DNA of 30,959 nucleotides from JBHHYU01 sp046757725 (GCA_046757725.1 JBHHYU010000032.1:1-30959); one strand, 5' to 3'. Positions 16,765 through 24,704 are shown, counted from the first letter of the stretch. The notes: a model not told the origin generated them from the sequence alone. Made by a program: numbers and translations.

Positions 16765-17652
16765 TTATTCCAAACCCATTGCACGAGCGGGGTTGGTGCA
16801 GCCTACCTGCTTCACCTCCTCTTTACTCAGCCCGCCTTCATGGAGCATGCCGAGAAACATGCGCATAAGCTCCGGCGGGTTGGGGCTATAGGGGCGAAAA
16901 TAGTCCGTGCTGGCAACCACTTGATTCAAACCGATTGCTCGGACCTTTGCTACCAGTTCCGATGAGTCTATCCTTCCCGGCGCCAACTGGTTCCAGCAGA
17001 CTTCCACAAAGGCTCCCAGATCGGCAGCTTGCTTGAGAGCCTCGATGGGGGCATCGATCATCGGGCTCAGCGGATGGTTGATGACCAAATTCCTGAAACC
17101 CACACCGTGCGCCGCCTGGGCGAACGATAGAGACTCCTGCCAGGAGACGTGTCCGGTGCCAAGAACGAGGCGGTAGCTCTTGCAACATTCGATCAGCTCT
17201 TTTGCCTTTGAAAGCAGTCCTCCGTTCGCGTCCGTAAAGACAAAACCGGGATTCTCCAATCTGTCGAACTTCTTGTATATTGCGCGGATGCGGTTGCTAA
17301 AACCCTTGCGCAGAATATCATTACGGGCACTCCACGTCGGCAGAAAGACCATCTTGCCCCCCAGAGCCGCGCAGGCCTCGATGACAGCGGTAGTGGGCCC
17401 GCCTGCGATAACGTTCATAGTCACGCTGGACCAGAGCGAAACATTGCTCTTTACCGCACTCACGATATAGGGCACGACGTTGATCGTCGGCCACCAGTGG
17501 GATTTCAAGACCACACCGCGCATTCCCATGGCTTCCGTCTTGGACAACCAGACTGGCTCAGGCTCTCGCTTTAATTGCTCCTGCGAAAACTCAAGATCAA
17601 TGTGACAATGAAGATCGATAGCGCCCTCGATCAGCTCGTCATAGAGTGTCAT
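16765..17652 (-). CDS. DUF6282-family amidohydrolase-like protein
   Basis: 295 aa. It has an amidohydrolase or PHP-style metal pattern: HCH at 15-17 (IDLHCHID), a histidine in VLKSHWWP, GTGHVSW, VINHPLSP and a late aspartate in ASTDYF. I recognise it as close to the DUF6282 family, whose function is unknown. ATG 17652 is preceded by a weak GGCGGA site, and a good promoter is upstream (17721-17750). It lies tail to tail with the chlorohydrolase-like gene. It may act on the same set of compounds, which is inference from proximity. Confidence 0.78.
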   Translation of the reverse strand: MTLYDELIEGAIDLHCHIDLEFSQEQLKREPEPVWLSKTEAMGMRGVVLKSHWWPTINVVPYIVSAVKSNVSLWSSVTMNVIAGGPTTAVIEACAALGGKMVFLPTWSARNDILRKGFSNRIRAIYKKFDRLENPGFVFTDANGGLLSKAKELIECCKSYRLVLGTGHVSWQESLSFAQAAHGVGFRNLVINHPLSPMIDAPIEALKQAADLGAFVEVCWNQLAPGRIDSSELVAKVRAIGLNQVVASTDYFRPYSPNPPELMRMFLGMLHEGGLSKEEVKQVGCTNPARAMGLE

Positions 17653-17720
17653 AACAAATGTCCGCCCAACGTGCCCCGCTCGAATGCAGGTTGTTTCGTT
17701 TTTCTAGGTTTCAGCCGAGC

Positions 17721-17750
17721 ACTCTAACCCTGTCCTAGTGAACCTGTCAA
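17721..17750 (-). promoter_or_regulatory. Candidate promoter for the DUF6282 gene
   Basis: Minus strand: perfect TTGACA (17750-17745), 18-nt spacer, TAGAGT (17726-17721), about 70 nt before ATG 17652. Confidence 0.42.
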
Positions 17751-17890
17751 ATGAATGTACATCACATAGCCACGGCGCCAAGGGCAAAGTGTTATTGGAG
17801 TGCGGTTTGTAGTTAAGGCTCATCTATTTCACTTTCCTACCGGCGCCGAATGGAGTATAAACAACCCTTGCTCGCATATGAGACAACAGG

Positions 17891-17896
17891 AAGGAG
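17891..17896 (+). promoter_or_regulatory. Ribosome binding site pointing to a non-standard MFS start
   Basis: AAGGAG at 17891-17896 is a strong Shine-Dalgarno site. Nine nt later is ATT (17906), in frame with the MFS coding sequence. No ATG, GTG or TTG lies between it and GTG 17975. Confidence 0.35.
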
Positions 17897-17905
17897 AACC
17901 ATTCC

Positions 17906-19108
17906 ATTCGCATATTTCACTCCCTGCGCGACAGGGACTATGCGCTTTTCTGGTCCAGTGATTTTCTTGCATCCGTGGGCCACTTCATCCAACAGGTGGC
18001 CCTCTATTGGGTCGCGTACGAAATCAGCGGATCTGCCATGGCATTGGGGCTCCTCGGGCTATGCAGTGCAACTCCCCGGCTGATTTTTGGTGCCCTTGGA
18101 GGCGTGCTGGTAGACCGTTATGACCGCAAGCGCCTACTAATCCTAATTCAATTTTCCACGGCACTACCGGTTTTCATCTTCCTAGCCCTCTACGCCTTTA
18201 ATGCCCTCAGGTTCTGGCACCTTCTCGCGCTGGAGGTCCTTACCGGTTCGATCCGTGCCACGAACCCTTCGGCAACCCAGTCCATCCTGGCGGAATTGGT
18301 TTCCCGTGACGACTTGATGAACGCTGTCTCCCTTTACACGATCGGCTTTAATGTCGCACGGATCATCGGCCCATCCCTGGGGGGTATTCTGATTCTATGG
18401 ATCGGCGTAGCAAGTTGCTATTGGGTCTATGCTATGAGCCTCTTCCTCTCGGCCCTAGGATTGCTGCTGATCCGGCTGGCCAAAAAACAAAGAACGGCGG
18501 CGCGGGAACAAAATTTCCTGCGCGAATTCAAAGGAGGCTTCCAGTACGTTTGGGGATCTCCGGTGATCTTGAGCAGCGTGGTGGCAGCCTATACCTTCAG
18601 CGTTTTTGTCGTCACCTACTATCGTTTTCTTCCGGTCTTTGCCAAGGAGATCCTTAACGTGGGTCCCGAGGGGCTGGGGATACTGATGGCGGCACCGGGG
18701 GTGGGAGGCATTATTTCCTTGATGTTCCTTGCCTCGGCCGGCGAGCGGTGGGAACCAGCAACGCTACTATGGGTGACAACAACCATTACGCCCATCTTTC
18801 TTATCCTTTTTTGTGCGTCACCCATTTTTTCCCTGTCGGTTGTCCTACTGGCTCTGGTAGGCGCGGGTCAGATTAGTTTTCGTACTACAAGCCGGGTTAT
18901 CATTCAGGTGGAAACTCCGCGGAATCTTCTGGGCCGCGTGATGAGCGTTTTTAACATGGACCAAGGCATGCGCTCCATCGGGTCCGTCGTCATAGGAGCG
19001 TCTGCCACAGTCTTCGGCGCCTCTCTTGGTCTCGCATTCACCGCCGGAATTTCATTGATCGTCACAACGACGATATTTTACCGCCTGGTAGGGAAAAAAG
19101 CGTGGTAA
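17906..19108 (+). CDS. Major facilitator superfamily transporter (EntS/MFS_3-like), start uncertain
   Basis: Membrane transporter with 12 hydrophobic segments, of the MFS_3 type that exports siderophores and drugs. Motif A is visible as GGVLVDRYDRKRL after TM2. The conventional start GTG 17975 would give 377 aa and remove half of TM1. Upstream in the same frame the sequence clearly continues as protein: IRIFHSLRDRDYALFWSSD, then FLASVGH, the family's usual N-terminus, back to about 17906. The only start candidates there are ATT (17906), ATA (17912) and CTG (17924), and a TGA closes the frame at 17879-17881. Either a rare ATT start is used (about 400 aa), or a mutation removed the ATG and the gene is damaged at its 5' end. 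The rest is intact. Confidence 0.8.
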   Translation: MRIFHSLRDRDYALFWSSDFLASVGHFIQQVALYWVAYEISGSAMALGLLGLCSATPRLIFGALGGVLVDRYDRKRLLILIQFSTALPVFIFLALYAFNALRFWHLLALEVLTGSIRATNPSATQSILAELVSRDDLMNAVSLYTIGFNVARIIGPSLGGILILWIGVASCYWVYAMSLFLSALGLLLIRLAKKQRTAAREQNFLREFKGGFQYVWGSPVILSSVVAAYTFSVFVVTYYRFLPVFAKEILNVGPEGLGILMAAPGVGGIISLMFLASAGERWEPATLLWVTTTITPIFLILFCASPIFSLSVVLLALVGAGQISFRTTSRVIIQVETPRNLLGRVMSVFNMDQGMRSIGSVVIGASATVFGASLGLAFTAGISLIVTTTIFYRLVGKKAW

Positions 19109-19240
19109 AGAGGCTTACCTACTTTTCAATCGCGTAGGGTGATCAGATGACTTGCTCGCCTCTGCCGAGTTCTCCGGCGGGACAATTCAAATGTATCAAA
19201 GAGCGATCGTAGGATTGTAACCGGCAAAACTAAATTCCGG

Positions 19241-19867
19241 TCAATGCCCGCCCGTCGGTCGGTCAAAGATTTCCTTGCCAGTCGTCCGCTCGATATAACG
19301 CCCGAAGGTAAACTTCATTTCAGGTCCATCCTGCGACTTCGCCGTCAGTCTGTCCGCAGGCATGGTGAGATCCTCAAGCACAACCAGGCTGTATCCCGGC
19401 TCAATGAAGGCCTCGTCAAATCGTTCCGCCAACTCGTTCAAACTATGAATCGGATATACTCGTTCGATCCCGAAACCATGGGCGATGGCCGCATAGTCCG
19501 CATGGTCACGGTACGGAATCGGAACCTCGAATGTCGATCCGTAGCACCGGTTTGACGTCAGGATATGGGTCATATTGGGCAGATTGAGATGACGTTCGAC
19601 CATTAATGCGCCCGCGTTCATCGCGAATGCCCCATCCCCCATAAAGGCCCATACGCCATTTTCGGGTAAGCCCTGTGCGAGCCCGGCCGCAAACATGGTG
19701 GAAAGAGACATCGACGCTTCGAGGTAAAAGACGCGCTCCTTATCGCCGGTGATTGCACGCCACAGACGGGAAGCATAGCCGGCCGAGGTGACGATCAATT
19801 CGTCCGTCTGGCGGCTCGCGATGTATTCAAAACTTGCTTTATATTCCATTGCCATAGGACACCTCAC
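19241..19867 (-). CDS. Split ThDP-dependent decarboxylase, beta subunit, copy 2
   Basis: 208 aa from GTG 19867, or 204 aa from ATG 19855 (GAGGTG nearby) and 202 aa from ATG 19849. C-terminal half of a ThDP decarboxylase. The cofactor motif is GDGAFAMNAGALMVERHLN, then LTSNRCYGSTFEVPIP with the asparagine, preceded by YLEASMSLSTMFAAGLAQG. The GTG overlaps the TGA of the alpha gene by GTGA, so the pair is translationally coupled. It differs from copy 1 across most of its length, so this is an older paralogue, not a recent duplication. The C-terminus ends DRPTGGH. It converges on the MFS gene with about 130 nt between, where I see no terminator. Confidence 0.83.
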   Translation of the reverse strand: MRCPMAMEYKASFEYIASRQTDELIVTSAGYASRLWRAITGDKERVFYLEASMSLSTMFAAGLAQGLPENGVWAFMGDGAFAMNAGALMVERHLNLPNMTHILTSNRCYGSTFEVPIPYRDHADYAAIAHGFGIERVYPIHSLNELAERFDEAFIEPGYSLVVLEDLTMPADRLTAKSQDGPEMKFTFGRYIERTTGKEIFDRPTGGH

Positions 19868-20427
19868 GCCTTTCCTTGTAAAAGCTTCTTGCTCAGTAGC
19901 GCTACGGTTGCACGATTGATCTTCCGGGAATGCTTGTAGGCATCTGCTATAAGAGGAAGCTTCTCTTGGCTGTCGATTACCACAAACGGCAGATTAATCG
20001 CCTGCATAAGCGAATGGAGATAAAACCCGTTGGAGATTTGGAACTTCGCCCCATCGTCTATGCTGCCACGATCGGTGACCATGATGAAGATCGGAATCTC
20101 GTAGGTGTAGTTGATTTTGGTGACTGCATAGATCACCGTTGTTAACCCGGAAGCACCCATCAGCGCCATCGAGCCGGTACCGGTGAAGAACGCGCCTGAA
20201 CACAGCCCAATCGCTGATTCTTCCCGGTTCACCGGAATTTGCACGAACCGTTCGTCGTGTGAGAATGCTTCGATGCATTCGGCAATCCAGTCGTCAGGGA
20301 GAGTCGCGACCATCTTGATGCCGGTATCGGCACAGACATCCGTAATCTGCTGCGCCACCTCGGGTGAAAAACCGCCGCCTCCAGGTGTTCGTTTGTTTAA
20401 AATGATTGGTTCGCCTGCACGATACAT
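19864..20427 (-). CDS. Split ThDP-dependent decarboxylase, alpha subunit, copy 2
   Basis: 187 aa. N-terminal half of a ThDP decarboxylase, with an extra glycine-rich opening (NKRTPGGGGFSPEVAQQ). Landmarks are IKMVATLPDDWIAECIEAF, then VNREESAIGLCSGAF, which carries the activating glutamate, and MGASGLTTVIYAVTKINYTYEIPIFIMV. ATG 20427 follows a G-rich binding region. The beta subunit overlaps by 4 nt. Copy 1 at 14.0-15.1 kb has the same architecture on the opposite strand. Relatives are often annotated as sulfopyruvate or phosphonopyruvate decarboxylase alpha; the substrate here is unknown. Confidence 0.81.
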   Translation of the reverse strand: MYRAGEPIILNKRTPGGGGFSPEVAQQITDVCADTGIKMVATLPDDWIAECIEAFSHDERFVQIPVNREESAIGLCSGAFFTGTGSMALMGASGLTTVIYAVTKINYTYEIPIFIMVTDRGSIDDGAKFQISNGFYLHSLMQAINLPFVVIDSQEKLPLIADAYKHSRKINRATVALLSKKLLQGKA

Positions 20428-20748
20428 AGTTTACCCCCTCCCTTTGATTCGCATCGCCCGCACCATTGGTCAGGAACTTGCTTGCAAGGGGCCGCCACTG
20501 ATCAGCCCACCTTCGAGGGTCCCTAGCAACCACCCGAGTGGCAAACCGACCAGGCCTCCGTACTTTTGAGCACAAGGTATTAAATCACGCACAATTATGT
20601 CAACCAAGAAAATTCGATCTTGATTTCCTCACTGGGGAGGTATTCCTCTCTAGCGTTGGCGGCAACGGAATACTGCGCCCTGAGTATGAATCCCTGGAAT
20701 GCAAGATCCAAGACCTACGCTGCGCCCAGACACGCCGAGGTTTTTTGT
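20428..20748. other. Intergenic region with one copy of a dispersed repeat
   Basis: No convincing gene. A 20-nt sequence at 20696-20715 recurs with one mismatch at 21636-21655 (see the repeat entries). An open minus-strand stretch near 20590-20710 (reading VLDLAFQGF...) is short, has a stop just upstream and looks like a fragment. A 5' leader and promoter for the alpha subunit must lie near 20440-20500 but are not clear. Confidence 0.4.
20696..20715 (+). repeat. Direct repeat, copy 1 (flanks the aldo/keto reductase gene)
   Basis: 20 nt (GGAATGCAAGATCCAAGACC) matching 21636-21655 at 19 of 20 positions (G/A at the sixth base). Copies lie on either side of the aldo/keto reductase gene. Confidence 0.55.
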
Positions 20749-21588
20749 TTACAGCGCGATCGTTTCAATCCCCCGGAGTTCTTCGCTGGAGAGTGTGAAA
20801 TGTTCGGCTTGAAGGTCCTCTTCCATATGTTGTTGGCTCGTGGTCCCGGTCAACGGGAGCATCCCGATTTGCATGGCAAATCGAAAGATGATCTGCGCGG
20901 GACCGGCACCCAACCGTTGGGCGATTGCCCAAATTTCGGGGCAAGCAAGGACTTCCCTATTAGCAGTTAACAGCGAAAAGCCTTGATAGACAAGGCCATG
21001 GGTTTGACAAATCTCCCTAACCTCTTGGTCCCATCCGAGCTCGGCAAAACACCGGTTCTGCACCACCATGGGTTTAAGATTCGCCTGTTCACAAAGCTGT
21101 GCAAGTTGATCGGCCCCAACATTGCTAATGCCGATCATTTTGGTTTTCCCCGATTGACAGAGGCTTTCCATGGCCGCCCACACCTCCCAATCCGCGTCCC
21201 CCAGGCCCCAACGCTGGAAGGGGGAGTGTAGGACATAGGAATCCAAATACTCAGTGCAGAGGTGAGTCAACGAGCTTTCAAACGACTGTCTTACCTGGGT
21301 GGCGAGATCCGCGGAGGCATCATAAGGGGTTCGATGGTCTTGGCCCCCGACCGGAGTAAACTTGGTTTGGAGAAATAGAGCGTCTCGCTTGATACCTTTC
21401 TTTTCAAGTGCCTGCAGGGCTTCACCCACGAGCGCTTCCTCGTAATGGATCAATTGATTGGCGGTGTCGATGGCGGTGAAGCCGGATGCCACTGCTAATT
21501 GCACCAGTTGCGTCGTGGCCTCTTTTTTCCAGGCCGTACCATACATAAAGGAAGGAACAGGAACGTGGTTATAGGTGGTCAATGTCAT
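20749..21588 (-). CDS. Aldo/keto reductase
   Basis: 279 aa NADPH-dependent (beta/alpha)8 reductase. The catalytic tetrad is complete: D41, Y49, K76 and H121 (IDTAN, HYEEA, QTKF, LHSPF). The C-terminal KTKMIGISNVG and QIIFRFAMQIGMLPLTGTTSQ segments are typical of the superfamily. The aldehyde or ketone substrate is unknown. It is transcribed away from the OCD-like gene at 21736, with a 147-nt shared promoter region. ATG 21588 has a weak binding site. An imperfect 20-nt direct repeat flanks the gene on both sides. Confidence 0.88.
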   Translation of the reverse strand: MTLTTYNHVPVPSFMYGTAWKKEATTQLVQLAVASGFTAIDTANQLIHYEEALVGEALQALEKKGIKRDALFLQTKFTPVGGQDHRTPYDASADLATQVRQSFESSLTHLCTEYLDSYVLHSPFQRWGLGDADWEVWAAMESLCQSGKTKMIGISNVGADQLAQLCEQANLKPMVVQNRCFAELGWDQEVREICQTHGLVYQGFSLLTANREVLACPEIWAIAQRLGAGPAQIIFRFAMQIGMLPLTGTTSQQHMEEDLQAEHFTLSSEELRGIETIAL

Positions 21589-21635
21589 TATTGTTTCTTA
21601 CCCGATTTCAGAGTCCCCTGTCCAGTCTTCCCAGG

Positions 21636-21655
21636 GGAATACAAGATCCAAGACC
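21636..21655 (+). repeat. Direct repeat, copy 2
   Basis: Second copy of the repeat at 20696-20715, 19 of 20 identical, in the divergent promoter region. Confidence 0.55.
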
Positions 21656-21673
21656 CATTTGAAATAGTCGCCC

Positions 21674-21701
21674 TTGAATTGAACAAGAGCGTCATTGTAA
21701 T
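21674..21701 (+). promoter_or_regulatory. Candidate promoter for the OCD-like gene
   Basis: TTGAAT (21674-21679), 16-nt spacer, TGTAAT (21696-21701), about 35 nt before GTG 21736. Confidence 0.42.
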
Positions 21702-21735
21702 TTAAAAGAAGAGACGACGCACGGAGGAGTGAAGC

Positions 21736-22806
21736 GTGAGGATTCTGACGAACCAAGACGTAGCAGAACTGCTGGACTACCGCGAGTGTATGGAGGTTAT
21801 GGAAAACACCTTCATCGATCTGGCTCAGGGCAACGCCACCAACCGTCCGAGGACCCACACTTACAGCCGGTGGCGAGGTGGGGAGAGCGTCTATTGCTTC
21901 AAGTCCATGGATGGGGCGCTGCCGCGCTACGACGTGCACGCGATCCGCATGGCGTCGAACCATATTGTGTACCTAGAGGAGCATGGGAAAAAGCGGCACG
22001 ACGAGGTACCCGATGCACCGGGGAAAAAATATGTCGGCCTGGTCATGCTTTTTAGGATGAGCACCCTTGAGCCACTTTGTATTCTGCACGACGGGTACGT
22101 CTCATACATGCGAGTGGGGGTAACAAGCGCTCTGGCTGCGAAAGCACTTAGCCGACAGGACAGCCGAGTCGTGGGTTTGTTCGGCACCGGGCAACTTGCG
22201 CGCCGGCAAATACCAGCCCTCTGCCTCGTCCGGCCTATCGAAAAGGTGTACGTTTACAGCCCCAATCCCGACCATCGCCATGCCTATTGCCGACAGATTC
22301 AGCCTCTCGTGGACGCCGAGCTCGTGGAAACCGGTAATCCGCAAGAACTGATCGAGCACGCCGACATCGTGGTCTGCGCGACAAATGCCGAAGAGCCGGT
22401 ATTCAACGCTAAATGGCTTTCGGCGGGGCAGCACGTCAACTCCGTTATGAGTGCGGAACTGGATCCAATGGTCAATGAGCGTGCGGATATTATCGGCATT
22501 CGGGCATGGCAGAGATCGGCACCCTACTACCCCCCTGGTTTGAGTTCTTCGCGTGGTGAGGAAGCGGTGTATGACCCGCTCTTGGAAAAGAAGATGCGTG
22601 ATCTGGGGTCGATACTCGCGGGAAGGTTAGAGGGCCGAACGGATCCAAGCCAGGTCACCTTGTTCGGTGGATCGGGAACCGGTCCTAGTTCCGGCCTTGG
22701 GCTGCAATTTGCGGCTGTAGGGCAACTCGTTTACCACAAAGCGCTGAAGCTGGGAAAGGGTTATGACGTACCCACAGAGTTATTCTTGGAGGAGGTGCAT
22801 CCTTAA
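21736..22806 (+). CDS. Ornithine cyclodeaminase / mu-crystallin family protein
   Basis: 356 aa, in the OCD/mu-crystallin superfamily of NAD(P)-dependent imine- and amine-handling enzymes. The GTG start at 21736 has a clear GGAGGAG (21723-21729), 6 nt before it. Landmarks are RVGVTSALAAKALSR, then the Rossmann motif GLFGTGQLARRQI (about 148-160), followed by the VVCATNAEEPVF segment. Family members cyclise ornithine or reduce ketimines; others have no known substrate. Its place among amidohydrolases suggests amino-acid or amine metabolism. Nothing looks broken. A 158-nt gap separates it from the OsmC gene. Confidence 0.88.
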   Translation: MRILTNQDVAELLDYRECMEVMENTFIDLAQGNATNRPRTHTYSRWRGGESVYCFKSMDGALPRYDVHAIRMASNHIVYLEEHGKKRHDEVPDAPGKKYVGLVMLFRMSTLEPLCILHDGYVSYMRVGVTSALAAKALSRQDSRVVGLFGTGQLARRQIPALCLVRPIEKVYVYSPNPDHRHAYCRQIQPLVDAELVETGNPQELIEHADIVVCATNAEEPVFNAKWLSAGQHVNSVMSAELDPMVNERADIIGIRAWQRSAPYYPPGLSSSRGEEAVYDPLLEKKMRDLGSILAGRLEGRTDPSQVTLFGGSGTGPSSGLGLQFAAVGQLVYHKALKLGKGYDVPTELFLEEVHP

Positions 22807-22964
22807 AAACACGACTGTTCCACGATTTATTTTCAGACCCCTTTTCGCTCTGCTACTTCTTTTTCATATTACCTGCCTCCTAGATCCATTCATGGCGATG
22901 TGTTAAGGCTTCCATAAGCCGATTTTTAAGACAAGAAATCAAACGTTAACCGGGGGGCACTTCC

Positions 22965-23543
22965 ATGGCCGATCCAAAAGACGAAGCGGAAGAGACCTGT
23001 TGTTCGATCAACTATGAACAGCACCGAGAGATCTTTGAAAGGAGGCGCCAGAGATTCTTGAAACATCCCAATGACGCCGTCACTGTGCACCAGGCGAAAA
23101 TCCGCCTCCTCCAGGACCACCTCAAAGAGGCCAGTGTTCCCGGCGGATACAGCATTGTATCCGACGAACCGAAGGAGAGGGGCGGGACGGGTAAGGGCCC
23201 GGCGCCGCTCCAGTACCTCGTTTCTGCGGTCGGCTTTTGACTGCTCAGCCAATTGACGCAGTGTGCGTCCTACCTCAGTATTTCCATCGAAAAGGCGGAG
23301 CTTACGGTCAAGGGAGAGTTTGATCAAAAAGGAAAATTCGGGCTGCCTGATATCCCGTCAGCCTTGAAACGTTTTAGTTACGAGCTGGATTTAAAAAGCC
23401 CCGCCACCGAAGAACAGGTTCTTGAACTCATTGTCATGGTCGAGCGCTGCTGCTACGCAACCAACACCCTGCGCCAGCCAGCGGAGGTGGTTCCAAAACT
23501 AAAACTGAATGGGCGCGAGGTGCCGGTCGATTCGAAGATATAA
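22965..23543 (+). CDS. OsmC-family protein with in-frame UGA (candidate selenoprotein)
   Basis: 192 residues if the TGA at 23238-23240 is decoded, otherwise 91. Both halves are one OsmC-like (PF02566-type) protein: SIVSDEPKERGGTGKGPAPLQYLVSAVGF, then TGA, then LLSQLTQCASYLSISIEKAELTVKG and a C-terminal ERCCYATNTL. The TGA occupies position 92, where the family has its reactive cysteine (AALGSC context); C162/C163 match the second conserved cysteine. Such proteins reduce organic hydroperoxides through this cysteine pair. A hairpin suited to SECIS use follows (see next entry). OsmC-like selenoproteins are known from marine metagenomes. The reading frame, start ATG 22965 and stop are all normal. 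The alternative is a nonsense mutation; one base change (TGC or TGT to TGA) would suffice, but the exact site argues against chance. Confidence 0.85.
23238..23279 (+). promoter_or_regulatory. Candidate bacterial SECIS element with UGA codon
   Basis: TGA (23238-23240) is followed by a perfect 6-bp stem GACGCA (23255-23260) / TGCGTC (23264-23269) with loop GTG, opening with G. Twenty nt separate the UGA from the loop. The lower stem can extend with ACTG (23240-23243) pairing to CAGT (23276-23279). Bacterial SECIS elements need a G at the start of the apical loop about 16-37 nt after UGA, and this fits. SelB binding is inferred. Confidence 0.65.
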
Positions 23544-23754
23544 CCTTGATACCAAAAGGAGAAGTCCCGTCGACCCGGTAAAAGGGGTGCATGCCAAAGG
23601 ACAAGGGGCAACGAAGCTGATTCACATCGGCCAGGCAGTATTCGCCTGCAACGCAACCATCGCCTACTTTATCGAGACCACCTTCGACTATGTCACCCCG
23701 GCCGAGTGCCATCGCGTCGCTACCCTGAAGGGATGCGATAAAGGCAGCGAATAG
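23509..23754 (+). CDS. Small open frame of unknown function, possibly truncated
   Basis: Up to 81 aa from ATG 23509, which overlaps the OsmC end by 35 nt. The part from about 23587 (GTG) onward has strong third-position C/G preference (VHAKGQGATKLIHIGQAVF, then ACNATIAYFIETTFDYV and AECHRVATLKGC), which looks coding. No good ribosome site precedes any start, so it may be the 3' remnant of a lost gene. Three cysteines are present. I do not recognise a family. Confidence 0.35.
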   Translation: MGARCRSIRRYNLDTKRRSPVDPVKGVHAKGQGATKLIHIGQAVFACNATIAYFIETTFDYVTPAECHRVATLKGCDKGSE

Positions 23755-23798
23755 GGGTAAGGAACCGATCGTTCTCAAGTGGAAGTGAGTTGCTTGCG

Positions 23799-24704
23799 TT
23801 ATTTGATCCCCGTCCCTGCCCGCTTCAGACGGGGATCGAGAATATCGCGCATGGCGTCTCCAAGCAGGTTGATGCCCAGGACCGTTAAAAAGATGCACAG
23901 GCCAGGGAAGAGCGCCAACCACCAAGCAGTGCTGATGTAGATGCGGCCGTCCGCCAACATCGTTCCCCATGTTGGGATTTCAGGAGGAACACCCAACCCG
24001 AGGAAGCTTAAGCTGGCCTCGGAGATAATCGCCGAGGCCATCGCGAACGTCCCGATGACAAGGCTCGCCTGCATCAGGTTCGGTAGGATGTGGCGTAGAA
24101 TGATGCGGCTGTTGCTTGCTCCCAGTGAATGGGCTGCACTGACAAAGTCACGGGTCCTGAGGGAAAGGGTCTGACCCCGTGCCACCCGGCAATACTGTAT
24201 CCACCGCTGAGCTACCAGCGCCAGAATCAGGTTAGACAGGGTCTGGCCGAAAAAAGCAATGATGGTAATTGCCAGGAGGAGCGGGGGAAAGGCCCAGACG
24301 ACCTCGACAAACTTCTGAATAGAGAAATCCACATCACCACCGAAGAAGCCGGAGATGGCCCCGAGGCCCACCCCTACAAAGCCCGAAATAAATACTACGG
24401 CAAAGGCAACCATTAGGGAGACTCGAGTCCCGTACACGATGCGGCTGAGGATATCCCGCCCCAGGTTATCGGTCCCGAGAAAATGATCTCCGCTGAACCA
24501 CTGCGGCGCCTGGAGCATCGTCTCCAGGTGCTGTTTGTTAGGATCATAGGGAGCTATAAGTGGCCCTATGATACCGAAGACGATAAAAATTAAAACGATC
24601 AGTCCGCCGGCATAGACCTTGGTGCGCATCCATGGGCGCAGCCATGCGAGCTGAGGGCGTGTGCTAGAAGCGAATTCGAGGGTCAAGGATTGCATAGAGC
24701 GCAT
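23799..24704 (-). CDS. Dipeptide/oligopeptide-type ABC transporter permease (DppC-like)
   Basis: 301 aa permease. The N-terminal cytoplasmic tail precedes TM1 (LIVLIFIVFGIIGPLIAPYDP), followed by the OppC-type DNLGRDILSRIVYGTRVSL, which is diagnostic of DppC/OppC, then the EAA loop DFVSAAHSLGASNSRIILRHILPN. The start is uncertain: ATG 24704 and ATG 24695 both lie inside the dppB-like gene (overlap about 30-40 nt), so coupled translation is likely. It is the second permease of an importer whose binding protein is at 25.8-27.4 kb; no ATPase gene is in the window. Confidence 0.88.
   Translation of the reverse strand: MRSMQSLTLEFASSTRPQLAWLRPWMRTKVYAGGLIVLIFIVFGIIGPLIAPYDPNKQHLETMLQAPQWFSGDHFLGTDNLGRDILSRIVYGTRVSLMVAFAVVFISGFVGVGLGAISGFFGGDVDFSIQKFVEVVWAFPPLLLAITIIAFFGQTLSNLILALVAQRWIQYCRVARGQTLSLRTRDFVSAAHSLGASNSRIILRHILPNLMQASLVIGTFAMASAIISEASLSFLGLGVPPEIPTWGTMLADGRIYISTAWWLALFPGLCIFLTVLGINLLGDAMRDILDPRLKRAGTGIK

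Noticed and set aside
17850..18083. 77-codon open frame starting at ATG 17850
   Set aside because: Out of frame with the MFS protein and without family resemblance; the MFS N-terminus is read in another frame over the same bases.
22965..23543. OsmC gene as an ordinary pseudogene
   Set aside because: Only one interruption, precisely at the catalytic Cys column, plus a SECIS-like hairpin. A simple nonsense mutation is possible but less likely.
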